From contig NC_065533.1 of the NCBI RefSeq assembly GCF_020184175.1, forward strand, positions 49,018,351 to 49,082,350: a stretch of 64,000 nt of DNA, written 5' to 3'. The notes beneath the pieces were generated by a model. It did not search any database. It was not told the DNA's origin and worked only from the letters and a program-made list of their open reading frames with translations. This document shows, piece by piece, positions 1 through 12,960 of this stretch. Position 1 is the stretch's first letter. Each line of letters starts with the position of its first letter. This stretch comes from Aphis gossypii. Lineage: Eukaryota; Arthropoda; Insecta; Hemiptera; Aphididae. Made by a program: the position numbers and the translations under genes.

Positions 1-3000
1 ATTTTTGCTGTAATAAAAATTTAGTACAACTATTTTAATATTTTAAAAATCTCATTAAAGTAGTGTATTTTATGATTTGATTATCTAGCTTAGTAGATAA
101 CACTAAGTATATTTAAATTTTTAAATGGTAAAAATAATTTGAATAACCGAGTTATTTAATGTAATCTAATATTCCCAAACAACGTCTACTCATTTCAAAA
201 GAATAATTAATACTACCTAAACACTATTTTAGTATACTATAATAGATACAGTACGCACTCCTCATAATAGTACCTAATAAATTTAGGTATAAGACTAGAT
301 ATATAACTTAAAATAGCAACTGTTCAATTATACAAGTATAATGAAATATGTTATATTTTATATTAATAATCCGATTTGACTGTATTAACTTATTAATATA
401 TGATGTGTATTGTTATATAGTTATATAGTATTTTAAATTTGGATTGTACTTATTCATATACAGTAAAATGTTGAGTAAAAAAATATAAGCTTTAATAATA
501 ATTATGTACAAATTGATAAATACTCAGCTTTTATGATTTCTGAATGCTGATAAGTGTGTCTAATAGTTTTCATTGTTAATACATGTGAACATTTTTTCAG
601 TTTATGGGGTCAATTAGATTAATGTTCAAAGTTTAAAAGCGACGGATTTAATAATCCTTATGGAATACTCAAATATATAGTATTAACGTCTACAACAGAA
701 AATACCATACCTGTATCAAACATTATACGAATTACGTTTAAAATTAAATATTAAACGAAAAGTGGTTCATTAGAGAATTCATATTCTGACCTCATTTCAT
801 ATACACAAATAATACATTTGTGTATACAAAGGTTTATGTTTATAATGTACATAATATTAAAGTATTATAAATAATTCTTTTAAAATCTAGCTGAATAATA
901 TGTAGATAATTTATATGCTAGTATTTTAATGTTTTTCAAGAGTGTTATTTTCACTATCAATTATAAATTCAATCAAAATAAAGCACTCAATAAATAATAT
1001 AATATATATTTTTGGGTATATAAAAAGGAATCGAAGGGACATTAATATAATAATAATTATTTTTATTTTTTAATATTCAAAATTACGAGCTTATTTAAAG
1101 TGTTTAGTTATAGATAATATACTGAAATACACTCGGATATCAAACACTAGAATGGATAATAAAATATAAAAAATAATAATCAATATTTGTGAAAAATATT
1201 GAAGAAATACGTACTTAAAAATTCCTCAAGTGTAGAAGAAATGCCTATACAGATCGCCGTGCTTACAATATTTTTAGTTTGATAAAAATATATAATAATA
1301 ATATTACAACTAAAATTATTTTTAACGAATTTAAAGGTACCGGAGTATTTTTTTTTTATTTAATCAACATTTTGTGAAAATAAAATTGATAAATTTCCAA
1401 CGCCTTAAAAATATTATGATTTGTAAAGAATTTTCTAAAACTTTTTGTCATAAATTGTAAAAGAATTTCTAGTGATTGTACTATAAACTATAAATTCTAA
1501 AAATAAATATAAATAAATAAGTGAAATAAATGCGGTTACTTAGTTGTGCCATTATATTCGTACTATTGTGTCTTTCTATTAAAAGCTAATGTAAATTATT
1601 GTTATAAAAAATCATCATTAACTGGTATAGATAAGCTAGGTTTAAAAAAAAAAAAAAATAAAGTTTTTTTCATCAATGACGAGCGTTTTCTTTTGTATTT
1701 GTTGGACAGTTTACAATTTTTTAGAAAATGTTTGGTAGACAATCTAAAATTCTGATTTACATATTATTTATTATTATGTTTTAATGTTTATAGAAAAAAA
1801 ATATTTTTGATTTCTTCAACCATTTTAATAGATTAAACTAAAAGATAACAACTAAACATAGTATATATATTAAATATACCAAATACGATAAAAAAAAAAG
1901 AAAGTAAGATGGCTGAAATCATGAATCATACTGTAGTGAGGAATTTTTAAGAGACATTAAAATAATGGATTGGAACTAAATTACACAGTGAAAGTCTAGG
2001 TTTAAATTAGTAATTAAAAACAGTATTATTGTTTTTTTCATAGTAATTATATTAATTGAAAATTAACACTTTCTTATTTTCATTTATATTTTTGATGAAA
2101 ATCAACCTTTCATATAACTAATGAATTTAGAAACTCATTTACTGTTCAAAATATAGTAACTGACTGTGCAATAAATATAAAGTTTAACAAAAATTTATAT
2201 TTTATAGAAAAAAATATAATGAATTTACAAAGATTGAAATAATTAACATAATTAATACATATTTTTTCTAATTAAAGTTGTTATAATAACTTTCTGCGCT
2301 TAAATCATCAACAATGTATTAGTAAAAAAAAACGTTACATATTTTAAAAGTTTTTATATGTTTAAAGAGCATAATTTTTCAAGCACATTGATGTATATAA
2401 TTTAATTTTTAGAACATTAAATTTACTTATCCAAGCCAATGACTAATACAAAACCATTCTTGAAGCGGAAATATAATATATTATAATTTAATCACTGTAT
2501 AAAATAATAAAAAACAAAACGGAATTATTTAATGTTTAATAGAATATATTTGACGTTTCACAAAATGTACTATTATACAGTATTTTTCTTACTAATATTA
2601 ATTCCATTCATAAAATGAGAAAAGCAGCTATCCTGTATTATTTAAAGAGAAATTTTAAATAGAAAATAATATAGAGGTAAACTTTGAACATTGGTTTTAT
2701 TATGATGTCTTGAAAATTAATAGATTATTCGTTATTATATTTTTTTCGTGTTCGATACAAAACGCATAGTGTACGTATTGTATTATCAGATCTTAACCAA
2801 TTTTTCTGTCATAAACATAATATGTATGATTGTAGAATAAAGATTGTAAGGACGTATATAAGATATAATTGTTAAACTGTAGTATTACCGTATCGAGATA
2901 GTATATCGAGATTTTGTGAATGATCAGTGACCTGAGATGTGTTTTATAAACAATCGGTAAATTATAATTTACGTCCCTATTTTTTTTCAAAAATCTATCC

Positions 3001-6000
3001 ACCACAAAATTAATAAAAATTATATCTTATGTCTGGTTTTATATATTTACTATACATTATCAATACAAATACTTTAAAAACTTACTAGAGTAGATATACA
3101 CAATCATTGTCATTCTACTATGAAAATAGATAGTGATATTTTTGATTATTAGATATCGAATAGCTGAAGCCTATAAGGTAGTTATTGATTTTTCAATGAT
3201 TTGTATTATTATTTTTTTCATATAGGTAATACTTTTTCAGTTGAAAAAGTTCTAAAAAAACAGCACTCAGCCATTCTTTTGTATTTACTTATATATTATA
3301 GTTTACACATAGTTTAATAAACGTAGGTTCTTTGAACCGTTTTCTACGAATTCTCAATAGTTTGAAAAATATCATAAGACTTTAGACGATGCCATTTATA
3401 GAAGAACAGATTTTTCTAAAACACATATGAACAATATGTTATTTGGTTTACTTTTGTTTATTTAGATTTATATTTATTGCAAAACATAAATTGTCGGAGA
3501 AGATTTTTATTACTTTGACACCGCGTTTAGTTCAATTACCTATATGATATTATTAGATTTAGAATGAGATGATAAAAGTATTGGATTTACAATTATAGGT
3601 GTGTATTTATGTATTTATAGTGTTGGAAGGCACTCTTTGTAATAAAAAAAAAAATAGGTACTATTCAATACTTTGATTCGAATATTAAAAATAAGTTAAT
3701 AACGCATGTTTATGTTTTAGATTCTTAGCGAAATTATAAATGTATCAATCTTACAATAATGTGCTATTTTGTATTTACGATGTTGATCGGAAAAATGTTT
3801 TAATTTTAAAGTTTGAAGATAGTCTTTGGTAGATCCAGTTAGTGTTTTGCGGGGAAGGAGGTAGTTTATTGAAAAACACTAAAGAAAAAAAAAATGGAGA
3901 AAATCGGAAATATTTACGCAACAGCAGTTTTCAACAATATTGATTTTGTTGAAATTTAAAAAATTGATTATTTGGGACTTTATAAGACATGATATAACTA
4001 TAAAAAAAAGATAATTGACCTTTAAGTTTTTCCAACGTACTGTAATGTCTGTAGTCTGTATTGACTTTAATATTTTATTTAATGTTAAGTTGATGAAAAA
4101 ATGATATGTTTTGATATGATAGAATGTAATTATTAATATAATATTTTATTTTATATTTTTAATATATGCATAAATATTAGTTTAAGTCCATCCTACGTTT
4201 TAAATTAAGAAATATTTACTAGATTAAGGTCCACTAGCTTTTATATTTATTTTTTATTCTCTGTCAATAATATAAAACAAAAGTATATTTTTTTCATTAT
4301 TATTAATTTTTCTTTTTTATCAAGTACTCTGTTTTTATAAGATTGAGCTTAAACTTGTACTGTAAAAAAAAAAAATCTGTTAAATTTAATCTTAAGTATA
4401 ATGATGTAGGTTATGTTATTTTTTTATGTTTATATTTATGCATGGTCACACATTAACTTTTGTAAACTTATCGGCTTAAAATATACCAACTAAGTAAATT
4501 AAAATTAATAATGTTGTATAAATTTACTCACTACAATAATGTGGATTCTATTGTTACAAATATTGAAATATATATGATACATTTATTTTTTGTCGTAGAA
4601 TATGAATTTGAAACGTTAACATTAATTAAACTATAGGTTTACAATATTTACATGAATTTAAATAGAGATAAAATGTAATTAGTTAATATCGCAAGAAGTT
4701 TGATTTGTAACTTTAGTGGTTGTTTTAATTTTTACCAAATATGTAGTACCTATATGATGTATGATTGTATTTTTAATATTATGATTTGGCTGAATTAATG
4801 CAGTAAACTTATTTCATAAACAAAACTTATGTACAAACAAGATCGAATATAATAATTAATGGATAACATTTTTAATATAAATTTTAAAACTATAGTCGTA
4901 TAATTACATAATACTATAAAAAAATGAACCATTCTTCGATTAATTTTTTCTTTGTGGGTGTTCGAGGGAGTGTGATTAAATAAGAAACATTAAATAAAAA
5001 TTATATAAACTATATATTACATGATAGAATGTAAAAAATGTAATACTTTATTTTTAATTAATATTTGTAAAATATTATAATTATAAGTTGGAATATATCG
5101 GACAGTATTAAATTATATAATATTATAAGGAAACAAATGAAACATACATTTTGAATGACCCTGTACCTATATAGATACAATTATATTTTAATATTTATAC
5201 CAATTTATACTATTACCGAATACCGATTACTGGTAAGGTATTATCAGCTGTTAGCTTAATTAAAAATGCTGTTCTAATTAAAAATTTTAAATAATATCAA
5301 ATATTCATAATTTATTGAGCAAGATGTGGTAAAAACTAAAAAGTAATAATTTTAATTTTATCAAACAACGCACAAAAGTATACTTTGAAGTTTGAACAAC
5401 TTCTAGAAAACATTAAAAAAAATAAATGAGAAAGTTTGAGATAAGTAAGTGCTTTTTCTAGTCTCATTAAATTGTAGTCTTGTATTACTATTTTTTAAAT
5501 TAAACTCAATACCTATTTATAGGTACTTGTTTCAAAGCATTTTTTTCTATTAACATAAAATTTTTCAATAAGATAAAACTCACGGGAAAGGATAAAGATG
5601 GTTTAAACTGTAGCACCTATATTTTTAATTATTTATTTCTTGATTTAAAAAATTATTTTTACAAGATGTTTAAACTATTTCTATAATTATGTCGTATATT
5701 AGTTCTCAGAACAGACTAACATCGATTTAAGTTAATATTGGTAATGGCACCTACGTTTTTGTGTTAAAAATTACGGGAATTACGTTCTGTGAATGATATC
5801 AGCTGTACATTTGATTTTTGATTCTTCTGCTACAGCACATATTCAATAATATCACATAGCTGAATCCTATATTTAACCCAGCTACCTCATACCATGAGAT
5901 GAGGAGGGTAGAGAGGTGAAAATGGCTTAAAAAATTCATCGGCACGTACGCATGACAATAATATTGTGTTTCGTCACCAATTCGTTTCCCACGGCATTTT

Positions 6001-8330
6001 CGTATACCACGTGTTAAGATTTTGGATTGGTCTGATGGCCAGTCTAGATCAAAGAAAAACAATGTGGAACTTATAGTCAGAGTAATGTGTCTCGCTTAAA
6101 AGTAAACAGTTTTGGCAGTGTCGAGTAGAAATATTAAAAATCTAGTTTAACCTCTATGTAACAAAACCTCTTCTGAAACATAATTGTAATGATTTTTTTA
6201 CGTTACATAGAAGTTGTTATTTAAAAATATTTCTATTAAAAAAAAAAAAATTATTTAATGAATTGATTCTGTATAAATATTCAGCCTCCCAAATACAATG
6301 AATTTTATCAAAAGAGTTCAACAGGATATCAGACAATTTTTAAACAACAAAAAATAAACAAATGTTAGAAAATACATAATATAATTGTAATGTACAATAT
6401 GAATTTTTGTATTTTTTTGTTACCTTAATTAATTTTTTATTATTATTTGCATAAATTTCATACATTAAAAAATAGACAATAGTATAACGAAGTTGTACAA
6501 TATTATAAATATTTTCCTTTAAACAACTATAGCTGTTACTATAAGTATAGGTAATTATTTTTTTTTCAACAAAAAAAAGCTATTATACATGAAAAATTTT
6601 CAAGCATTTCTAAACTAAACGATCAAAATCTAGTTTTATTCATGAGAAAAAATTAAATTTATTTATTTTTTTTTTTAGTTATACATTTTGTAACAGAGAG
6701 GTATATTGAATAATTATTATTCAAAATTATTAAAATTTATTACCAATGACGCGGATTGTGTGTGTCTACAGTATACACTAAAGTGTAGAGCGACTTTGCA
6801 CAATATGTGCATCTGAGTGGAACGGCATGGCAGTTTAGTGATTTTCATGTTGCCTCTGTAAATGTATAGCATCAATCTCTGTATAGTGTATAGACACTGT
6901 TTAAAAGCGTTAAGAAATCAAAGTCACATAAACGTATACAATATTATTGATCACTAATTATAGTTTCTATTTCAGTACAGATACTACAAATATACATTTG
7001 TCAACTTACGAGAAATCGACGAGTATTGATAATTTTGGTTTTCGGCGTCATACAATAATAAACAAACTATTGAACCCCCGACCGCACTCGTTGTATACGC
7101 TCAAGTTATATAATATAATGCATATTACGATATTATTATAACAATGCATCGATGTTCGTATAATGACGAGATAAACTACACAATACGAGTACAATCAATA
7201 ATCTCCTAGTTACGTGGAAGTTAACGAGAAATTAAATTAAATATTAATTAACCATACTAAATGTTAATACTAACATACTAACGTACTAACGTACTCATAT
7301 CCAATTAATGAGATATTCTAATAATAGCCTTATTTATTATAATATATTTGTATTTATAGGTTTCACAATGTAAAAGTATTGATTTTACTTTATCAATGAC
7401 ATACACGAAAAGGCTATTATACGACAATAATTATAATAAAGTTGTATAAAAAAATGAATTCCCAACGCCATAATAAATAGACTGTTTATACACGTATGGA
7501 ATCTAGGTAAAAAATGAAAAAAAGATATATACATAGGTAGGTTGTCTAAAAATATGGGTGTATTAAGAAAGTAAATATGTTCTCGTGTTTATAACCATCG
7601 TTATAATATAATATTAAATGATTCTTTTTAGAGAAGATTCAGAATATTATTAGGAAAATTGTTGGTTTTTAGAATTATTATATTTAAAAAATGATTTTAC
7701 GTTTTTAATAGATCTAAAATAAAATGTAATAATAATAATAAAAAGGGTATACAAATCAAAACAACTTACATAAAGACAAAATGATTATGTCTAAGTAATA
7801 GCAAAAATATATACGCTGTAACATTGTACGTATATCATTGTATTATATACATATTGGCATTTTCATAACATAAATATTAAATTAATTAATTTTAAATTAC
7901 CGCCTATTCACAACTTTTTATATAAATTTATATAACTAAATATTGATATAAATAAATATATATATATATTAATAAATTATATACAAATTAACTATTATAA
8001 TTAATGCATTTTTTTTTCGGAAAAAATTACATTAACTTACAATGAATGTGTTACAATATAAATTTATTTACTTAAAGTTTAGATGAGTGGTGCAGTGTGG
8101 AAACACTGCAAACATTTTGCAGAGAGTACTAGCTTGTATAGTGTTACTCGAAAATCATCTAAGTTTTAAACAGTAGTATAAATAATTAATTATTGGGTAG
8201 GTATTCGTTCAAAATTTGATTTTTATGAATCATATAATCTGAAAAAAATTCTGTTGGGATATCAAATTAAAAATATTCGTTGTAAATTAAAACATTAAAA
8301 ATATGGGCAAGTGGTTACCACTTTGCTGTA
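1..8330. other. AT-rich DNA without recognisable genes
   Basis: This stretch is strongly AT-rich with many A or T homopolymers. No open reading frame longer than about 90 codons occurs, and none has recognisable domains or convincing splice sites. A more GC-balanced patch lies at 5830-6060. It contains the palindromic word CCTCATACCATGAGATGAGG and an 87-codon minus-strand frame with no family resemblance; it may be a dispersed repeat. A second patch at 7010-7100 is also unexplained. Confidence 0.6.
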
Positions 8331-8339
8331 CACTATTTA

Positions 8340-8470
8340 CCCAATGAGTCATTGTAACGAATGTGTTAAATTGGAATTTAACGATGTATAATTGTATATG
8401 AAAAATAATTCTGAGTGCCAAGCAGAGACGGTCATTTGGTATATTAAAAAGCATATTTTATGAAATTATG
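8340..8470 (-). repeat. Dispersed repeat family R1, copy a
   Basis: Read on the minus strand, this copy has the core GACCGTCTC, then CTCAGAAT and TTTTTC(A/G)TATACA, then an AATTTAACAC-type block, and ends near a GCAAAGTGGTAACC box. The same blocks in the same order recur near 18.9, 20.1, 35.6, 36.5, 45.9 and 47.3 kb. I recall this core as abundant in aphid genomes. It shows no coding capacity here. Boundaries are approximate. Confidence 0.6.
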
Positions 8471-8929
8471 TGTTTTTGATATTTTTATTCAAACAATTTG
8501 TTTAATTAATACTTAATATTGTAATTTTATGATAAATTGATTTAATTATTGCTTGAGCCATTTTGTATATTTTATATTATTGATATTGAATTATTTTTAC
8601 TTAATAAAAATTGTGTATATGTATTTTTAATATTTTTTAAGACATAATTTTAACAACTTACAAATAATCTTGTGTTAATTTTTCAAGCTTTTTTATGTAA
8701 CGAACAAAATTTTGTTATAATGATAATTATCAAAAATGTCTCATGCTTATAAATAAATCAAATAGTCTCAAATTATTTGAACATTTTTATCATAAATAAA
8801 AAATAATCAAATAAACATTTTGTAAAAATGTCATCTATCTATGCTAGGATTATTTTTTTTTGAATTAAAGCAAAATATTAAAAAATTTTGAGCAGGAATA
8901 GGTATTATACGAGCGAATATTCAATATCC

Positions 8930-9165
8930 AATATCCTACAAATTTAACTTTAAACGTTCATAAAAAATTAATGTACTTTTCAGTAAACTTTTTTTTAAAT
9001 ATTATACCTAGGTAGGAGAACTTTTGATAAATCTTGTGTTTAATTTTTAAACATCTGTATCCAGTGAAAATGTTTTTATCGTTATTTATAAAACAAGGAA
9101 AATTTTAAATGTTTATAAATAACTCGAAAAGAGTCAAAATATTTTGAAAATGTTATTATGAATAC
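8930..9165 (+). repeat. Dispersed repeat module R2, copy a
   Basis: This copy holds the words AAACGTTCATAAAAAATTAA and AAGAGTCAAAATATTTTGAA. Both recur in the same order at 19.66-20.05 kb, directly before an R1 copy there. The reverse complement of the second half resembles 34.24-34.41 kb. R1 and R2 are probably parts of one longer non-coding element. Boundaries are approximate. Confidence 0.5.
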
Positions 9166-9255
9166 TGTATACAGTGTAATGTATAGTATAGTAAAAAAAA
9201 ATTAAAATGTTTCGTGTTATAAAAGAGTATGAATACATATTACATTATAATATAT

Positions 9256-9619
9256 AGGACGAAAACAAAAATATTGTCTTAGGTATTTTAATTGTTTTGC
9301 CTACCAAAAACATGTTGGGTTATACAATGCAAATCGTATTTCCTTTTTACCTCAGCCTCCGTTAGTTTTAGAAAAGTTCTTCTAAATAACTAAATTCCAG
9401 ATTTTTGATATGATTTTTTCTTTTTTAAATGATTTTTAAAAATTTTAAATTAAAATATAATCAGTTTGAAAAAAAATCTGGAACATAGTTGTGTAAAAAA
9501 AACTTCTCAAGTTTATTTTGGTGAAACAATCATGTTTTTCCAACTAACGAGGGCTGAGAAAAATAGGTATAAAAAGTACGAAATGTTTTTACGGTCGTAT
9601 TTTGTTACCAGAACGTCCT
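9256..9619. mobile_element. Palindromic MITE-like element
   Basis: The sequence folds back on itself over about 360 bp. The left arm reads AGGACG at 9256, then CCTCAGCCTCCGTTAGTT near 9351, then TTCCAGATTTTT near 9404. The right arm carries the reverse complements: AAAAAAATCTGGAA near 9471, CTAACGAGGGCTGAG near 9543, and CGTCCT at 9614-9619. The arms match imperfectly and the loop is near 9430. No coding potential is present. This fits a non-autonomous inverted-repeat transposon. No clear target-site duplication was identified, so the ends and the superfamily are uncertain. Confidence 0.55.
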
Positions 9620-9945
9620 CTTAAGTATACCTACCTCATCTAATATGAGGGTATTTTTTTTTTTTTTTTTTTAATTAAAATTGAAGTGTTTTGATTATAA
9701 CTGAACAAGTTTGAATGATAAGTAAAAATTATTTCGACCGAATATTCTAGGAAGAATGTTACTATAAACTGATATGCTACTTCATATTTTGAAAAATATA
9801 TTAAAAAAACGTCACATTATATACAATTGAATTTGTATAGTTAATATTAATGGAAATAAAATTTCTATTATTACACTATTTAATGATATTATTTCTTATA
9901 TTAGTATGCATAAATTGTTTTAATATTAAAGTAATACATTTCTGG

Positions 9946-9970
9946 ATTATTATTATTATTATTATTATTT
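9946..9970. repeat. (ATT)n microsatellite
   Basis: About eight tandem ATT units in AT-rich DNA. Confidence 0.9.
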
Positions 9971-11030
9971 ATTTTTTGTAGCAGTAAGAAGTCGATAAAT
10001 ATTCCTTTGATAAAGTTGAACTTACTCTAGGTTACTCCTAACTAAAAGCACATTTTTCAATAAACAAACAGTAAACTGCTGTATGAGACAGATTAATTAA
10101 TTTAGGGAATCGATGATCCTTCAGTTTGGTTGTAAATTAGTTGTATGTAACTTAATTTAGGGGAATACAATGGATATTCTCTATTGTTCATATTTAGTTG
10201 TGGTGTTTAGTATACATCTTCCTTTACATAAGTCAGTTGAACAATAGTTGACTAATTCATTAGAATCTTGTTGCCTTGTGTCATAGCAGAATTTTAAAAC
10301 GTTAACACATAGTACGTAAGTACAATCTCCCGCAGAATTAGAATATTATTATACCCATACAATTTACATACTATGACAACATTTTATCAATTATTTTATT
10401 TTTGAGTCATCACATCATAAAATGACGTTTTTAAATTACTAATATTTAGATATAATCAACTTTAATAATAATATGTGTTTGACTAACGAGGGACATATAA
10501 ATCGTCAGCTTTCTATCTATTATAATAGACAATGGTGTTATAACTTGTACTTGTAGCCTGTAAGTGTACAATATATTATAATATTACGACAACAATATAT
10601 TCAAACATAATGTACATTTAGTCAGAAGGTTATTATAGTTAATGATCTTGAACATTGTTATTTGTTAGTTTCGTAAATGTTGAGTGTACGCAGGTATGTA
10701 TAAAGATATATGGCAGCACTACAATATTAATAAAGACGACAATTACTTGTACAAATCTCCATAAATCTGCAGCGCTAACTTACAATTATAATATTATAAG
10801 TCCGTTGAAACTACATTGACGAGAATATCATTTTAATAAGTGTCGATACCGGATTTCAGTGTGGCCAGAGACGGTGCCGGGCAACTGATTTTTTTTTCTC
10901 TTCCTATAAGGCAATGATTTATCATTATATTTGAAAAACGATTAGGTTTACGCGGAAACGGTCAACATTTTGTCAGAAAACAAGCAATCGTTTATATTAA
11001 TCCTTTTTTTTTGTTTTGTCGGCAGCAGCT
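9971..11030. other. AT-rich DNA without recognisable genes
   Basis: No open reading frame of note and no clear repeat. The word CAGTGTGGCCAGAGACGG at about 10857 stands out by composition but could not be assigned. Confidence 0.5.
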
Positions 11031-11034
11031 TTGT

Positions 11035-12960
11035 TTGATATCCACGTTCAACGGTTCAACCACTAGGAAATTCGGAAAACGACCTCGAGTACCACCCGCG
11101 TTCAATTTCCAATCTGGAAGGTCGCTGAACGAGGCTTTTTGAGATTTCTCACTGCGTGGTGTATTCGCGTATATATAGTAATATATAACAGCCCTTGGCC
11201 AAAATATAATAAATGGTACATAAAATCAATATGTGTCCCGCTCCGCTATCGACAAAATCTGAAATTCTGTTGAATCTGTATAGGTATAAATGTGTGTATA
11301 ACATAGGTAATATGGATACGTATTACACTATATACGCATCACGTACGTGAACTTAGCGCCGCACGTGCAGCACACTAACACGTTATGTTTAAGCCCATCC
11401 TGCGAATTTGTCACATCAACGCACGAACGTCAATGGGAATGACGGTAAAAATAATACCATAATACCGTATACCGTGTAACATACATTAATGATGCAGGTG
11501 CAGTACGCCGATCGACCGTGCGTGGATGTAATATTTATATTTATACATAATATGCATTTATAATAATATGTAACACACACATTATAATATTATAATGTCC
11601 GTCCGTAAAGTTAGCCGTTCGAATTAAAAATGTATATTATCAAAGTTTCCTCAATATAATTAGAAAGTAATTTGTAAGTACAAATTTAAAATTTATAAGT
11701 AAAACTTCGCTTAATTTATCCCCAAAAAATCAAGTTATGCGGGCATCGTATAGAACTTTTTGGACTAGAACCGTCGTGTACTGTTTGAAAATATTAGTAA
11801 GCACGAATTCAAAACGTCTGGATCACTCGAGATATCGAGAGAGCGGTATCCTGCGCACAGACATGTCCCGAGGATGGTCACTCGGCGCATAAATATACAA
11901 TCTCTCATAACTCGACAGGATCACTGTGTGGCCTATCTGAGTCGAGTGAAACCGAAAAAAAAAATTCCTATACGCGCGCTAAAAAATCGTCGAAAAAAAC
12001 CGCGGCTTGTGGGAACGAACGCGTTTTGAATTTTGGCGGCCGATCTCACCGAATAAGCGACTGCTGATACGAGGACACGGACGTTGTTGTCGTTCTATTG
12101 CAGTGTATACGTCACACACAGCAGCTGCTGATGACGTTATTAATTATTATGATCGTCGTCGCATCTCGCGCGCGATAGAATTGTCGGGTTCGGGTTGGAA
12201 ACGCGTCCACCCGGATAATATGCGCGCCTATTACTCCGTCACGTATCCGTATAATAATATAATAATATTATAATGAACAAATGCGCTCTGCGTAACAACA
12301 ATAATAATTCTTAAACGCGTATACGGTAGGCCAGCACGTCACACGGCCGTTTCCCGCTGTGTGAATATAACCCTCGAGTCCCGGTGGCGCCAGCACTTCA
12401 CGCGAGCACTATACTGCGTATAGTGATACGCAGTACGTACACATAGGTTGTACGTATTATACACGATATGTATATATATATGCCTATATGATTTATATAC
12501 ACGCGTGCACGTTGATAATATGTATATAAATAATAATATTCGGTTTGTACGTAATATATCGTATAGTGCATCGGCGGCGGCGTCATCGATCCATTCATCA
12601 TTCGCGCCACGGCGGCGCGTCCGCAGATTAGATTTAAGGCGCTGCCGAATATTAAAATACACGGGCGACGCACGTATAAATAATTTAATATCGCCGCGTG
12701 ATTGCTGCGGAAACGTGCCACGAGCCATTATCATAATGTAAACGATAAAAACCGTTTAGCATAATAATAATGATAATAATAATTATAGTCGTAATAATGA
12801 CGATAATATTATGACTCGAGTGTGCGGCGCGTATATAATACGATTATATAATTGTTTTGGAAATTGGGATTTTTTTTTTTTGAAAACGCGACTAGGACTC
12901 GCGTATAACGTTCTAATGTCGTCTCTGTCTCTGGGTCTCGGATTTGCGAGCGACATAAAC
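11035..12960. promoter_or_regulatory. CpG-rich patch 1, possible promoter or first-exon region
   Basis: GC and CpG content rise sharply over this interval compared with both sides, with many CGCG, CGTCG and CGGCGG words, especially at 11815-12280 and 12560-12720. Several overlapping short reading frames run through it in different frames and on both strands, which is what CpG-rich, stop-poor sequence gives by chance. None has a recognisable domain. In insects with sparse methylation such patches often mark promoters or 5' exons. That role is inferred here only from composition. Confidence 0.35.

Noticed and set aside
12339..12741. Overlapping frames of 131, 107 and 97 codons on both strands
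   Set aside because: Simultaneously open frames on both strands in CpG-rich, stop-poor DNA; none shows a domain or a protein-like composition.
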